Source: Cydia pomonella (Eukaryota > Arthropoda > Insecta > Lepidoptera > Tortricidae). Taken from it: a DNA stretch of 64,000 nt. Both the position numbers and the translations under genes were made by a program. Positions 45,701-53,965 of this stretch are shown here, one piece after another. The notes beneath the pieces are model-generated. The model saw only the letters and a list, made by a program, of their open reading frames with translations, was not told the origin of the DNA and searched no databases. The DNA is taken from contig NC_084707.1 of NCBI RefSeq assembly GCF_033807575.1, forward strand, positions 19,950,550-20,014,549, given 5' to 3'. Every line of letters starts with the position of its first letter. Within the stretch, counting starts at the first letter, position 1.

Positions 45701-47576
45701 CGTAACGTACAAATGGCCATGTCAGATAAACGTCAGTCTATACAATACATATTTATTTCCATTGGCCGAGGTTTTCGACAGAAGGGTAAGCTCTTAAAGC
45801 TCTCTGCCCTATGACAAAATAATCTAAGTGAGTACATATTATTTTTTTCAGTTTTCAGTGAGTACCTATTAATTGTTAAATTTTCACTATACAAGTCACC
45901 AATCACTATTCAGTCTTTCAGGATATAGATGTATTGTAGGGTGGGTATACCTGCACAATGGTTAGGCTAATGTATTAAGAAAGGGTGCGTCTAATGCCGT
46001 GGGAGCGTCCCTTGGATCAATTCAATGTATCAGAGCCTTCGTAATAGAAGAATACGTGTTTGTGGCTAGCTTGCCTAATCTTTACAATGGGTTTGGGAGC
46101 GGCTAACAATTGTCTAGTTTACTAGACTACCTTAGGCCGCGGACTGGGCGCAAGCGGCAAATCAAGGCCATTCATACATTGCGCTCGGCAAGGTCGTTTA
46201 TACATTCATACAATGTATGAACCTATGAACGACCTTGATTTGTCGCTCGCCGCTTGCGTCCAGTTCGCGGCCTTACTGTAATTTCCTAAAAAAAAACCGG
46301 ACAAGTGCGAGTCGGACTCGCCCACCGAGGGTTCCGTACAACTGTCACTTATTTTTTAAAATTTTAAAGTTTTAGATTTGTTCCTGTATTTTTTGGCCAA
46401 CGGGAAGTACTGATGTACTGATTCCCTTGAGAGTGTCGAAATATACGTTTATTGCGACATTGAACGGCCGTTTTTTTAATGGTAACTTAGAAGTTTGATT
46501 TTTTCACAGCGTAAAGAGTGTGAAGACTTAAATATATGGTTCTAATTTCAACTCGATACCGAGATAGAGGGTCTTGACCACAGATATATGGTCTTGACTT
46601 AACTGACGCAACAGTCGGACAACAAAGTGATCCTATAAGGGTTGATTTATAATTAAATAATTAATAAGTTTCTTGAAGTGAAGGGCGTTTGTCCCTGTGA
46701 CGCGTAACGCTGTTGCCTTCAAAATTAATTTGGAAATCAAATTTATTGACAACAGACAACGCCACACAACGCGCCAGCAGAGCAGCAGCAGTTGCAGGCG
46801 TACATAGGCTACGGAAACTGCTTACCATCAGGCGGGCCGTATGCTTGTTTGCCATCGACGTAGTATAAAAAAAGACAGTGTTTTACACTTTGCTTGAATA
46901 CTACCTACTATTTAACTATTTCCCGTAATAATTATTAGACTCGAGTACAATTTATTTGATTAGAATTGATCGGTGCTGTAATGAAAAAAGAAAGAAAGAA
47001 AGCTGGTAGTCACGAAAGTTTAATTGTGACTTAGTTATGTGATGATAAAGATACCTATGGAACGAATACAATAGGTTACCTATTATATACTTACCAAAAA
47101 TACATAAAATTGAAATAATTTCTTATTATACTCAAAAAGTGCCTAATACAATAGAATAAATAACGGTATCCTTCTCTAAACAAGCAAGTTTATAAACAAG
47201 ACATTTAACTTCCTACCTTCACTACACATATAATGAATAAGTAGTTGGTAAGGTACGATTGTCAAAAAGGCCAATACGAAAAACAAAATAATTCGACTAG
47301 GCCCGCCGCGGCCCCGAGATCCAAACTAAGGTAGGTAATGCAACAAGGTGGGAAAATCTGACCCATTAAATGTTTATGATACAGCAAATATTAAGTACCT
47401 ACATGTATATTACACGGTCAATTAAGTGAAAAATTATGTTATAAAAAACATACAAATTAACCCACAAGCATGATAAATATAAACTTCATTTTTCTATTTT
47501 CACTACCTCATCCCTTAAAACAAAACACTTGAGTTTGGAACATTACTTGGTCAGCGCCAATCTCCAGGACATGCAT
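24593..47576 (-). CDS. Villin/quail-like actin-binding protein, six gelsolin repeats plus headpiece; 16 firm exons and a candidate first exon
   Basis: It is a cytoplasmic actin-filament capping, severing and bundling protein of the villin family. Exons (5' to 3'): candidate 47547-47576, then 44041-44130, 31837-31950, 31371-31579, 30872-31073, 30453-30758, 30031-30181, 29649-29794, 29287-29457, 28897-28983, 28714-28807, 28087-28317, 27274-27411, 26893-27048, 25932-26038, 25465-25650, 24593-24706. All phases agree; the firm part is 833 codons plus TGA, or 843 with the candidate start. Seen in order: gelsolin repeats 1-6 (about residues 33-130, 155-230, 290-385, 425-535, 545-625, 650-735) and a headpiece (about 790-843) ending WKQKDLKKSVGLF. 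The length matches villin (about 825-890). A Pro/Arg-rich insert separates repeats 2 and 3. It could be the fly quail orthologue or a villin paralogue. Confidence 0.92.
24751..24880. mobile_element. Foldback MITE with ~57-bp arms in the last villin intron
   Basis: The arms begin 'ggcgggaagaagt' and pair along 'ataactcgaga' and 'gaagaaatttgaac' in inverse, around a ~20-nt AT-rich loop. There is no coding content. It sits within 45-175 nt of the last exon's acceptor. Confidence 0.85.
25296..25422 (-). pseudogene. Degenerate partial copy of the adjacent villin exon
   Basis: It matches the 3' part of exon 25465-25650 and about 25 nt of following intron, with an internal deletion of about 30 nt and substitutions. 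A donor-like GGAA|GTACGG is retained. It lies 3' of its parent on the coding strand. Confidence 0.85.
25465..25650 (-). CDS. Villin exon, linker and headpiece N-terminal part
   Basis: Acceptor TTCTTTACCAG, donor GTACGT, 62 codons. GHKTFSAIISALEGKAI leads into an Asn/Ser/Gly linker with two 'NGNSALQSGNSA'-like repeats, then KYPLAVLRG and LPSDVDPLAKE, the headpiece N-subdomain. Confidence 0.92.
25932..26038 (-). CDS. Villin exon, end of gelsolin repeat 6
   Basis: DPAARDPETPVIVLSQGREP then PHFTGFFPHWKHSMW, the classic 'RDPxTPxxxxxQGxEPPxFTGxF' close of repeat 6. Donor GTAAAT. Confidence 0.95.
26225..26335 (+). mobile_element. LINE 3'-end fragment
   Basis: It contains 'ggaggcctgtgcccagcag' and 'ggcgtatataggctgaat', a very common lepidopteran LINE terminus, in the villin intron. 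Bases 26335-26890 of the intron hold nothing recognisable. Confidence 0.65.
26893..27048 (-). CDS. Villin exon, gelsolin repeat 6 core
   Basis: EEIISFSQYDLAPETAALLD then ASVFVWLGAHCCQRARDDA. Acceptor GCATTTTCAG, donor GTATTC, phases 1 in and 1 out. Confidence 0.93.
27274..27411 (-). CDS. Villin exon, gelsolin repeat 5/6 junction
   Basis: KEKPDFWAAIGDRRDLLVAS ends repeat 5. PPRLFYVSLGAPGQYS opens repeat 6. Donor GTAAGT. Confidence 0.93.
27412..27934 (-). other. Villin intron, unique DNA
   Basis: No element is recognised. A partial exon copy begins at about 27935 near its 5' end on the coding strand. Confidence 0.5.
27935..28080 (-). pseudogene. Degenerate partial copy of the adjacent villin exon
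   Basis: It matches exon 28087-28317 from its GTATCAGGGCAG region to near its 3' end, with substitutions and an internal deletion. The donor position reads GGATACC instead of GGTAGG. It lies immediately 3' of the parent on the coding strand and accounts for the GC-rich overlapping ORFs here. Confidence 0.85.
28087..28317 (-). CDS. Villin exon, gelsolin repeat 5
   Basis: MGRRVVAPSRALILVSGQYA, then ARGVEV, CYVLREGARVWVWCAAHATG and DEREVAKNMAAAE. This is the strand-helix order of repeat 5, including the GDERE motif. Acceptor AACTTACCAG, donor GTAGGT. Confidence 0.93.
28714..28807 (-). CDS. Villin exon, repeat 4/5 linker
   Basis: AWVYQGKEPAHFLQIFKGRM then ITYVGSASDYD, the 'QGKEPxHFxxIFKG' hallmark that closes gelsolin repeat 4. 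Donor GTAAGT. Confidence 0.95.
28897..28983 (-). CDS. Villin exon, gelsolin repeat 4 helix
   Basis: 29 codons, phase 0 on both sides: GGSSPNDLRNLGAKEAKDLY then NKLGRFPVQ, the long helix after the central sheet of repeat 4. Confidence 0.9.
29287..29457 (-). CDS. Villin exon, gelsolin repeat 4 core
   Basis: DDGSGALRVWRVQNGLIEVE, then FYDRDCYVVLYTY and SILYYWM, the sheet of repeat 4. 57 codons, phase 0 both ends, donor GTGAGA. Confidence 0.94.
29649..29794 (-). CDS. Villin exon, end of gelsolin repeat 3
   Basis: GREPLEFAALFHDWRWCDKR closes repeat 3. The linker RLDAVSLASNAWLAAE leads to the second half of the molecule. Donor GTAAGA. Confidence 0.92.
30031..30181 (-). CDS. Villin exon, gelsolin repeat 3 core
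   Basis: GVYIVDAGSRGVWAWVGPSA followed by an Ala/Arg-rich helix. The donor is an unusual GTTCAG, but frame and homology on both sides fix it. Confidence 0.88.
30453..30758 (-). CDS. Villin exon, repeat 2 end and Pro/Arg-rich linker into repeat 3
   Basis: 102 codons. AYRMARGADKGMTARRIAIA, a Leu/Arg helix, then a Pro/Arg/Ala-rich stretch of about 40 residues longer than in vertebrate villin, then APLYRVDLADD starting repeat 3. Confidence 0.9.
30872..31073 (-). CDS. Villin exon, gelsolin repeat 2
   Basis: ILRSGCNLNGGARLYRVRGR, VLVQLDPVSWSQL and DGVFVLDTSSLLVLWLGRAA, matching the repeat 2 fold. Donor GTATTC. Confidence 0.92.
31371..31579 (-). CDS. Villin exon, gelsolin repeat 1 end
   Basis: RHIHAWAGERCGALAALALR, LAAYLAVPTVIHREAATKES and LLSYFRDGI, equivalent to the helix and 'ESxxFxxYF' close of repeat 1. 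Donor AG|GTTTGT. Confidence 0.9.
31837..31950 (-). CDS. Villin exon, gelsolin repeat 1 core
   Basis: TEMLPRTHYGTFYDGEAYLV then YSSSMPG. The 'YGxFYxGxAYLV' core of repeat 1 is clear. Donor GTAAGT, phase 0. Confidence 0.93.
32205..32437 (+). repeat. Dispersed ~230-bp repeat, copy 1
   Basis: Closely similar, in the same orientation, to 45171-45402. It starts 'ataatagtacattacgata' and contains 'gaccgaagggagtgtttta'. Internal inverted bits (cgatacaagtgcgaa and ttcgcacatgtatcg) suggest a foldback MITE. Confidence 0.85.
34770..34880 (+). repeat. Dispersed 'gggttcc' repeat fragment
   Basis: 'tttttagggttccatacc' is followed by a degenerate (tccg)n tract and 'cagaacgctaaatatctcg', the same family as 52697. 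Confidence 0.55.
35300..37365 (+). mobile_element. Degraded Jockey-type LINE with frameshifts, containing a SINE
   Basis: RT pieces in order: VTEKEVYTIIQHLPNK (about 35360), a frameshift at a C-run (35474-35481), FRPIALLPVISKIFEKCM (about 35600), DENQYAFRKNYSTS, LLLDMSKAYDRVSH (RT motif A), a stop at 35871, then SSIPQGSVLGCVLFLIYIND (motif B), a frameshift, and 'tatgccgacgac' (YADD) in another frame. The 3' end is probably at about 37365, where 'gcaaataaagatctct' occurs. The SINE at 36734-36999 sits inside. It is dead. Confidence 0.8.
36734..36999 (-). mobile_element. tRNA-headed SINE nested in the LINE
   Basis: The minus-strand head has A-box-like TGGCCTAGTAGG and B-box GGTTCAAATCC. The body matches 43647-43897, with an AATAAATAAAT tail. 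The uninterrupted copy defines the family length of about 265 bp. Confidence 0.88.
40796..40900 (+). mobile_element. LINE/SINE 3'-end fragment
   Basis: 'ttgccttttagcgataagac' is followed by 'gtgcaataaagagt', a widespread lepidopteran retroelement 3' end. It is related to the end at 44930-45035. Confidence 0.55.
42097..42230. mobile_element. Tc1/mariner-type MITE, TA target site
   Basis: The left end CAGTCAAGTGTAAAAATATG pairs with the inverse of the right end with one mismatch over 20 bp. Both sides have TA (42095-42096 and 42231-42232). It is 134 bp and non-coding. Confidence 0.88.
43647..43897 (-). mobile_element. tRNA-headed SINE
   Basis: The minus-strand head has TGGCCTAGTGGG and B-box GGTTCGAATCC, with a body and AATAAA-type tail as in the 36734 copy. 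All three copies in the window share this orientation. Confidence 0.88.
44041..44130 (-). CDS. Villin exon, start of gelsolin repeat 1
   Basis: 30 codons: DEDGGSTRVAEAAFRTVP then DHTAFIIWRVA, the first strand of repeat 1 ('xxIWRI'). Acceptor GTGGCGACAG has a weak pyrimidine tract; donor GTAAGT. No in-frame ATG precedes it, so a further 5' exon is needed. Confidence 0.85.
44290..45035 (+). mobile_element. LINE 3'-region fragments
   Basis: Near 44300 an ARLWNSLPVKIRQC-like peptide resembles the C-terminus of a LINE ORF2. Bases 44640-45035 resemble a LINE 3' UTR ending 'gcctaaaggttgactggaag' and 'gcaacaaagattaaat' plus an AATAAATAAAT tail. No intact ORF remains. Confidence 0.6.
45072..45123. 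mobile_element. Tiny (52-bp) TA-flanked palindromic MITE
   Basis: The ends CAGTCGACGTCAAA and its exact inverse TTTGACGTCGACTG are flanked by TA (45070-45071 and 45124-45125). Only 24 nt separate the arms. Confidence 0.75.
45171..45402 (+). repeat. Dispersed ~230-bp repeat, copy 2
   Basis: Direct copy of 32205-32437 with scattered substitutions and a small 'ttcg' insertion. A second member of the same family. Confidence 0.85.
46135..46272. mobile_element. PIF/Harbinger-like MITE with TTA target duplication
   Basis: About 24-bp ends (left GGCCGCGGACTGGGCGCAAG, then CGGC) pair inversely with 2 mismatches. Flanking TTA is at 46132-46134 and 46273-46275. A 3-bp TTA duplication and GG-start termini fit PIF/Harbinger. 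Confidence 0.78.
46280..46350 (+). repeat. Dispersed 'gtgcgagtcggactcgcc' repeat
   Basis: 'ggacaagtgcgagtcggact' followed by 'gagggttccgta' is a very common lepidopteran repeat, only eight bases past the MITE. Confidence 0.6.
46785..46872 (+). mobile_element. LINE 3'-end fragment (7500-8570 family)
   Basis: 'gttgcaggcgtacataggct', then caggcgggccgtatgct and an A-run. It is 5'-truncated to about 85 bp. Confidence 0.75.
47547..47576 (-). CDS. Candidate first coding exon of the villin gene
   Basis: On the minus strand ATG (47574-47576) opens MHVLEIGADQ and meets a GTAATG donor exactly at a codon boundary, matching the phase-0 start of exon 44041-44130. An in-frame TGA lies four codons upstream. 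The surrounding 47577-47760 is unusually GC- and CpG-rich, as for a 5' UTR or promoter. The peptide is too short for homology to prove it. Confidence 0.45.
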
Positions 47577-47760
47577 TTCCGTGTGTGGTCAGGAGCCGAC
47601 CGGGCCCGCTCCCATCACCGCGCGGCACTCTTAGATTGCGAAGATGCTATCACTGCTATCAGACCGATTTGTAAACACTGGAACGACTCAGGCGACCGCA
47701 GCGCTCACACACTCTCCGCGGACTAACCGTTGGCCAGCGAATAATGTGAAAAAAGAAAAT
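47577..47760 (-). promoter_or_regulatory. Putative villin 5' UTR/promoter, GC-rich patch
   Basis: CpG-rich sequence between strongly AT-rich flanks, directly upstream of the candidate start. No TATA box or clear initiator can be fixed. Confidence 0.3.
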
Positions 47761-48798
47761 TGTTTCACGCTTCTTGCGCTGACGCTTAATAAAATGGAGA
47801 ATACATTAATTCCCGCGAAAGTCTAGGCGGGACGTACGTCCGATTGATTGGTGGCCGCTATCACGGTTTCATCTGGCTTCGACAGCTGTCTTAACTACTC
47901 ACTCAATTATTTGAAGTAATGAACGACAAATTACTCTTTGCCACGATTACTTTGTTTTACGGAGCGATTCTCAAATTGCAGTTTACTTTTACACATCTCA
48001 CTTATGAATGCTAAGGAAAGTTAGATTTTTGTAAGTAGGTAGAAATCTTGAGTTTTTCTTTATTCATCTACAAATTTCAAAAGTTTTAAGTTTGTATTTT
48101 GTACTAAGGTTAAGTAAAATATGAGAGAAAAATATTAAACGGTGATTTCAACTTACTCTAAATAAATTTCAAATCAATAACGCTCATGCTCCACCACCTA
48201 TACAAAACAACTATATTCATAAACAGCCCACCAATTAAAATAGTTTTTGCACAACGCTTGCAAGATGCCCAACCTGATATTCATCCATCCACGTCTTCTG
48301 TTATCTCACTTTCTTATTTGCTAATGGATTCGCGGAATGCAGGAGCCACGGTGACAGAGCCCAGGCTCGCATACACTGACACCAGAGGCAGGAGGACTAT
48401 GGGACTAGCATTTTATTCCACCGACTGACCATAACGAGCAATCGTTTGAGGTTAACCAGTATATCTTAAAACTCTAGATCCAACAAGTATGTGTAAATAT
48501 CACGCAACACTTTAACTGGTTGCGCCGTGACGAACAATAGTCACCGATAGGAATCAGCGCCAGGATCCACGCTCGGACGCGCACTTTGTGAGCTTCGACA
48601 TGAGCTCATTCACTTTCGTTTATAATTTGGATTCGTAACGTCCGTAAACACAATGACGTGACAACAAAATAATGCATGCACATGAGGTAGATGCTTGCCA
48701 AATTTAGACAGATGTAAGTTATTTGTTAACTACCCACAAAAGGTAAAATAGTTTTGATTTCATATTAGTTCACACAGAGTACATAATGCCATGAGCCT

Positions 48799-48895
48799 AT
48801 TGCATAATAAAATACAAGCTAGTACTATTAGTGATTTTGTATCACATATAATCACTAATATAGGTAGTATTAGCTTGTATTTTATTATATGCAAT
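48799..48895. repeat. Imperfect palindrome (foldback)
   Basis: The arms 'aataaaatacaagcta' and 'tagcttgtattttatt', extended by 'ttagtgatt' and 'aatcactaa', fold around a short loop. It is probably a MITE. Confidence 0.75.
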
Positions 48896-49040
48896 TAGCG
48901 ACCCACCCGCCCCGGCTTCGCAGAATCACTCTATTGATAACTGAAAACCGTTTTCATTCGGTTTTCAGTAGTTTTTGAGTTTATCGCGAACATACATACC
49001 AACAGAAAAACGCGGCGGGGGACTTAGTTTTGTAGGATGT
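48896..49040 (+). mobile_element. Retroelement 3'-end fragment
   Basis: 'gcgacccacccgccccggctt', then 'agtagtttttgagtttatcg' and 'aacgcggcgggggac' form a dispersed lepidopteran repeat tail. The class is uncertain. Confidence 0.5.
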
Positions 49041-50467
49041 AGTGATAGGCCCCATGCCTGTAAAACGGCGGTATGTTACTCAGCTTGCATACTAGATAGG
49101 TAGACCGTTCCTATTGAGATTTGGTCAACCATGCTTTGTGTGGCTGTCTATACATCCGCGGGGAGGACGATATTCTCAAAAGTGCTGGTGCTTTAAATGT
49201 ACTTAATAATGTAATTATATATCTATCCCTGTTTATTCTCAGAATAATAAATTCTAAAAAGTGACCCGAATTTAAAAACCTTGTTTAACATACAGGCCAA
49301 TTATAACACGTCATTTAGTCATATTATCATACATTTCGCTCGTAGGTACTTGCCCATACATGTATTGGCGCAAGCGAGACGCATGAAAACTAAATTATAT
49401 CATTTAGATATCATTTTGATATCAGAGTACGTTCGAATTGGCCTGTTAGTCGAAATGGTTTAGTAATTAATCAAAACTTTTTATAAGTTTCTCACTTATA
49501 CAATACCTAAACCTAATGTTAGAATGGATAATTTGTCTTAATCTCACTTATTATAGTCAATATTTTACTTAGCAGGTAGTGGGATTGCAATGACTGGCAA
49601 GTTACCGCCCCAGATTGTTTGCATTTGCCGTTACTACGCCTACACAATATCGGGCGGGATGTGTTCCTGCTCAAATTGATTCGATACAGTACGCACGAGT
49701 AGCCAGCAAAAAACGACCTTGCTTTTGTCTTGCTATTGTCAACTGCGTTACGATTTGTATGCAACGGTACCGGATTATTTGGTTTTGTTATTTGACCTCT
49801 TTAAACAACAAGAAGATTAGATATAGAGGGCGCGACAGCTGGTGAGAAATAGATTTTTAAAAGTCCAGCTCATGTCGGGGAGTTTACATATTTTTACGAT
49901 AGTAGACCACGAGCCTGGAACAGATTTCCTTGACCAATCGCCTCCCGGGCGAAAACATGTTAACGGCTATGTGTGATGCACCCTCATGGACGTCAGCTGC
50001 CGCTCCGTTGGTGGGGTGAGAAATCGCAGCCACCGAAACACGTAAAAAGAAAAATTTGTCATCGCCGCCCGTTTTATACTTTGTCAGATGATGGTTCAGA
50101 TGCTACTGTTATTTAAAAAAATCATCAGCCGGTTGTCTCGCGTCGCGCAAGATCGTCAGCTGGTCGCATGAACATGAAAAATAAGCGCTTTATCTTTTTA
50201 TGATAGTAAAACAAAATCATGAAACTATGTATGTAGCATTCCATCAGGCGTTTGAAATAAACGGATTACGCAATTTACACATTACGCATAGGTATTTTGC
50301 GGACATAAAGTGGTATAAGGCGGGTATTTTTAATAAGAATAATAATTACTTATTGTCACACACATACGTTACAGACTGGCTGGCCTATCACTGGTTTTCA
50401 GTTCCCCCTTCATATCTTGTCTTTCCACCGCGATACAACCGGTTGACGTTTTTTGACGTGATAACGT

Positions 50468-50468
<1 letters not shown>

Positions 50469-50498
<30 letters not shown>
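50469..50498. repeat. (AT)n microsatellite
   Basis: About 15 uninterrupted TA repeats. Confidence 0.9.
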
Positions 50499-50502
<4 letters not shown>

Positions 50503-51744
50503 AGGTGCCACTTTGTGGACAGATCGCCATGGTAACGTGAGAAAATCCTACTATACATATATACAATAAATGTAAAAAGTACAAAGATCAATAACAAGTG
50601 TCAAGCAGTGTCAAAATTAAAAAGGTACAAAAGGATAAAACGTTAAAAAGGTTAAAACAGAAGCATAACGCACATTGGAGGATCTTAAATATCACACATG
50701 TATATCAGTTGTTAATAGCACATTGTTACTTGTATAATTTAAGTTAATAAGCAAATAAATGTTAATTTATCGAAAAAATTGTATTTTTCAATTAACTCCT
50801 TCTTTGTATTGTACAAAATAATGATAATTCAGTGATAATAATTCAATTCAAATCATAAATAAAAGTAAGCAATTTTTCATCAATGTTTTCTTATAACGTT
50901 ATCACGCAAAATTATCTTCCATAAACCAACTTTACAGACAACCATGTTTTATATTTAAAACAGCATCTAAACTATCATCTGACAAAGTACCAGCCGGGAG
51001 GCGATGACTGATGACGATATATGCTCCTGGCCTGCGGTCTATACAAGCTAGACCATGGAATTTCATTAAACATGTAATGTTTTTTCCCGTCAGCAGCTCC
51101 AACAAGGGTAATTTGCTGCTTAAAAACAGTGAGCAAAATCGCATTTTACTCACTAAGTGAGACAAAATAATATACAAGAGACCTTTATATACGAATGTCA
51201 TTTCAACATGCGGGCCTAATACAAGTTCGAAATATTTGAATTCTATTCTTTGTCCCTTTCACGTCATTAGCAAAAAGAAAGAGACAAAAAGTTCACACGT
51301 AATTCAACGATATATTGACGGTTAATAATAGACTGTGAATGAATATATGAATATAAACACCATATTTTACATTTTTTATTATACAATCAAAACCATTAAC
51401 TTATAAAAAATTACGCAATTGTTACGCAGAGTAAATAATTTTACTTTTAACGATCACTCCTATAGTTGATTTTTTTTTTATAAAATGTTTGTTATTTCAT
51501 TATTTTATTGAATTTTCTTTCGTTTTGTTTTATTGCGGTAATTAACCTTAATTGTTAGAATACCTTCAGAAACCACGAGTGAAATAGTGATGAAGACGGA
51601 TTACATTTTTTCAGGTTGTATTTTTACCTTTCGAATATGTTCCCACTGCCGACGTGAAAAGTGTTGTGTACTACACGAGATCAAAGTTATTTACATCTCG
51701 TGCGCTTTTGAGTCCCTTATTACGCTCAAGATTCTACGTTCGCT

Positions 51745-52064
51745 CTTCTTCTTCCTCGCGTTGTCCCGGCATTTTGCCACGGCTCATGGGAGCCTGGGGT
51801 CCGCTTGACAACTAATCCCAAGATTTGGCGTAGGCACTAATTTTTACGAAAGCGACTGCCATCTGCCCTTCCAACCCAGAGGGTAAACTAGGCCTTGTTG
51901 GGATTAGTCCGGTTTCCTCACGATGTTTCCTTCACCGAAAAGCGGCTGGTAAATATCAAATGATATTTCGTACATAAGTTCCGAAAAACTCATTGGTACG
52001 AGCCGGGGTTTGAACCCGCGACCTCCGGATTGCAAGTCGCACGCTCTTACCGCTAGGCCACCAG
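51745..52064 (-). mobile_element. tRNA-headed SINE with 22-bp target-site duplication
   Basis: The minus-strand head near 52064 reads as a tRNA with A box TGGCCTAGCGGT and B box GGTTCAAACCC. The body includes 'tcggtgaaggaaacatcgtg', and the 3' tail is GAAGAAGAAGA. Identical 22-bp sequences (cgctcaagatt...) flank it at 51723-51744 and 52065-52086. This family differs from the SINE at 36734. Confidence 0.92.
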
Positions 52065-52696
52065 CGCTCAAGATTCTACGTTCGCTACGCTCGTGAATCT
52101 AATATAGAATCTTTCGCTTGTACGGGACTCAAAATAAGCACTCGAAGAAATATCAAACTTTCTCTCTTGTTGTACAAATAATTATTTCAACACACTTGCT
52201 CAAAACGATGTTTTATTCCACCGAGTTTTGGCTCATAATCTTAAAAATAAACTGTATATGTGCTTTTTCAGTATATTATAATAATCGTGCTTTTTCATTA
52301 TATTATCCGACTGAGTTGAGAAGGTAACTGATTGCTAATAATATGCATGGAAACGGAGCCTTCTTAATTTGGTCGAGTAATACATTTTTTTAAACCAACT
52401 ATTAGGTTTAAAATGTTAGTTCAAAGAGGTTTTATCACACCAAACATAATTTATATATTAAATTATCTCGTAAATTCCGTTAATTAATAAACATAACAGT
52501 TTATCGATTTGATCTCCATTCGTCGAATAGAAATACGAAAATATTAGCTTTTTTAAAAATTTTTTAATTGGCTGTTTGTCGATTTCGTTCGCGCCCTTGC
52601 CTTGCGCGCGCATTGGAATCGTGCGTAAAAAAAAAAATAACGCGCCTGCCATTTTCCGTATTTGTCATAAAATTGAAATAGTTTTGTATGTTTTTA

Positions 52697-53459
52697 GGGT
52701 TCCGTAGTCAACTAGTTTCGCCATGTCCGTCTGTCTGTCTGTCTGTCCGAGGCTTTGCTCCGTGGTCGTTGGTGCTAGAAAGCTGAAATTTGGCATGGAT
52801 ATATAAATCAATAAAACCGCCAAAGTCGTACAATAAAATCTAAAAATTTAATTTTTTTTTAGGGTACCTCCCCTACACGTAAAGTGGGGGTGAATTTTTT
52901 TTTTCGCTTCAACCCTAGAGTGTGGGGTATCGTTGGAAAGTTCTTTTAAAACTAAAAGGGGTTTTTAAGAAACATTTTTTGATAAAGTTAATATATTTGG
53001 AGATAGGTAATCGCTCCGAAAGAAAAATAAAATGTGTCCCCCCCCCTCTAACTTTTGAACCATAGGTCCAAAAAATATGAAAAAAATCGTGGAAGTAGAG
53101 CTTAAGAAAGACATTAAATGAAAACTATAGCGGACATGATCAGTTTAGCTGTTTTTGAGTTATCGCAAAAAGTTTTCCCTTCATAGTAAAAAGACTTTAA
53201 TTAGGTACTGAATATGTAAATTTGCCTATTTGTTCAACTTGGGTGAAAGGTACCGTTTCATCCCTTGGTTAATAATTTACTATACTTTAACCTTTTGACC
53301 GCCAAAGACGTCATTAGACGCGCGCGGCTTCAGCCCAATATCAACCTTCATGCGTACCGACAAGGTTCACGATTACGCGCCGCGTACGATACGCGTGGCG
53401 GTCAAAGGGTTAAGCTCCAGTTTAGCTTATTGTGACGGAAGAGTAACTACGGAACCCTA
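52697..53459. repeat. ~760-bp repeat bounded by inverted 'agggttccgtagt' ends
   Basis: It starts agggttccgtagt and ends actacggaaccct, an exact 13-bp inverted pair. The internal (gtct)n tract and 'gctgaaatttggcatgg' are common to this family. It holds the TTAA MITE at 53291-53409. Confidence 0.65.
53291..53409. mobile_element. piggyBac-like MITE with TTAA target site
   Basis: The ends CCTTTTGACCGCCA and (inverse) CCCTTTGACCGCCA differ by one base. TTAA flanks both sides (53287-53290 and 53410-53413). It is 119 bp and non-coding. The TTAA target and CCCT start fit piggyBac. Confidence 0.82.
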
Positions 53460-53496
53460 CACTGAGCGTGGTTTTTTTAGTTTATATATTGACGAA

Positions 53497-53742
53497 AATG
53501 TCATTTTCAAGCATTGAAAATGAAGAACACGTAAAATTGATGCTACCAGAAATACTAATAGAGGAAAGAGCCGAGAACGCCGAGAGCCTTTTACCATCAA
53601 AATCGGTAGAAAAATAATTGGCAAATGGAAAATCAGTAAAAACGCCCAGTCTTTCTTGGAAAACGTGTTGGTAGCTTACTTTAATGAACTGGCGAATAAG
53701 TGCCTTTGGTGCAATTATTCGATGTTAAAACTGTAAACCACC
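53497..53742 (+). pseudogene. Degraded Crypton-like tyrosine-recombinase fragment
   Basis: Frame 1 gives HVKLMLPEILIEERAENAES and LLPSKSVEK, then a stop. After a frameshift, NAQSFLENVLVAYFNELANK and LWCNYSMLKL follow. This 'SKS.EKY..NA.SF.ENVLLAYF.EL...LW..YSMLK' layout recalls the N-terminal DNA-binding part of Crypton/KIAA1958-type recombinases. A stop and frameshift make it dead. Assignment is from remembered family pattern. Confidence 0.5.
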
Positions 53743-53859
53743 ATTTTTAAAATAGTACTTTTACTGTTTTGACAAAAAAATCCAATTTATAAGTTTGTTT
53801 TTTTCCTCACAAGTGTGTCGAAAACGTCGTATGAAACGCGTGTGCATTGGTCATTACCC

Positions 53860-53965
53860 ACATTGGCTATCTTATTGCGCGCTCGCTTACAGCTCGCGCG
53901 CACAATATCGCCTCATGTGTAATGACCAACTTAGCACACTTGTATCATAATGTACTAATACGACA
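53860..53965. repeat. Dispersed repeat, inverted relative to 18418-18500
   Basis: 'aatgaccaacttagcacact' and 'tgtatcataatgtacta' here match the reverse complement of 18418-18470 with few changes. The two copies lie 35 kb apart. Confidence 0.75.

Noticed and set aside
47529..47726. 65-codon plus-strand ORF
   Set aside because: It lies in the GC-rich patch better explained as the villin 5' region on the other strand; no homology.
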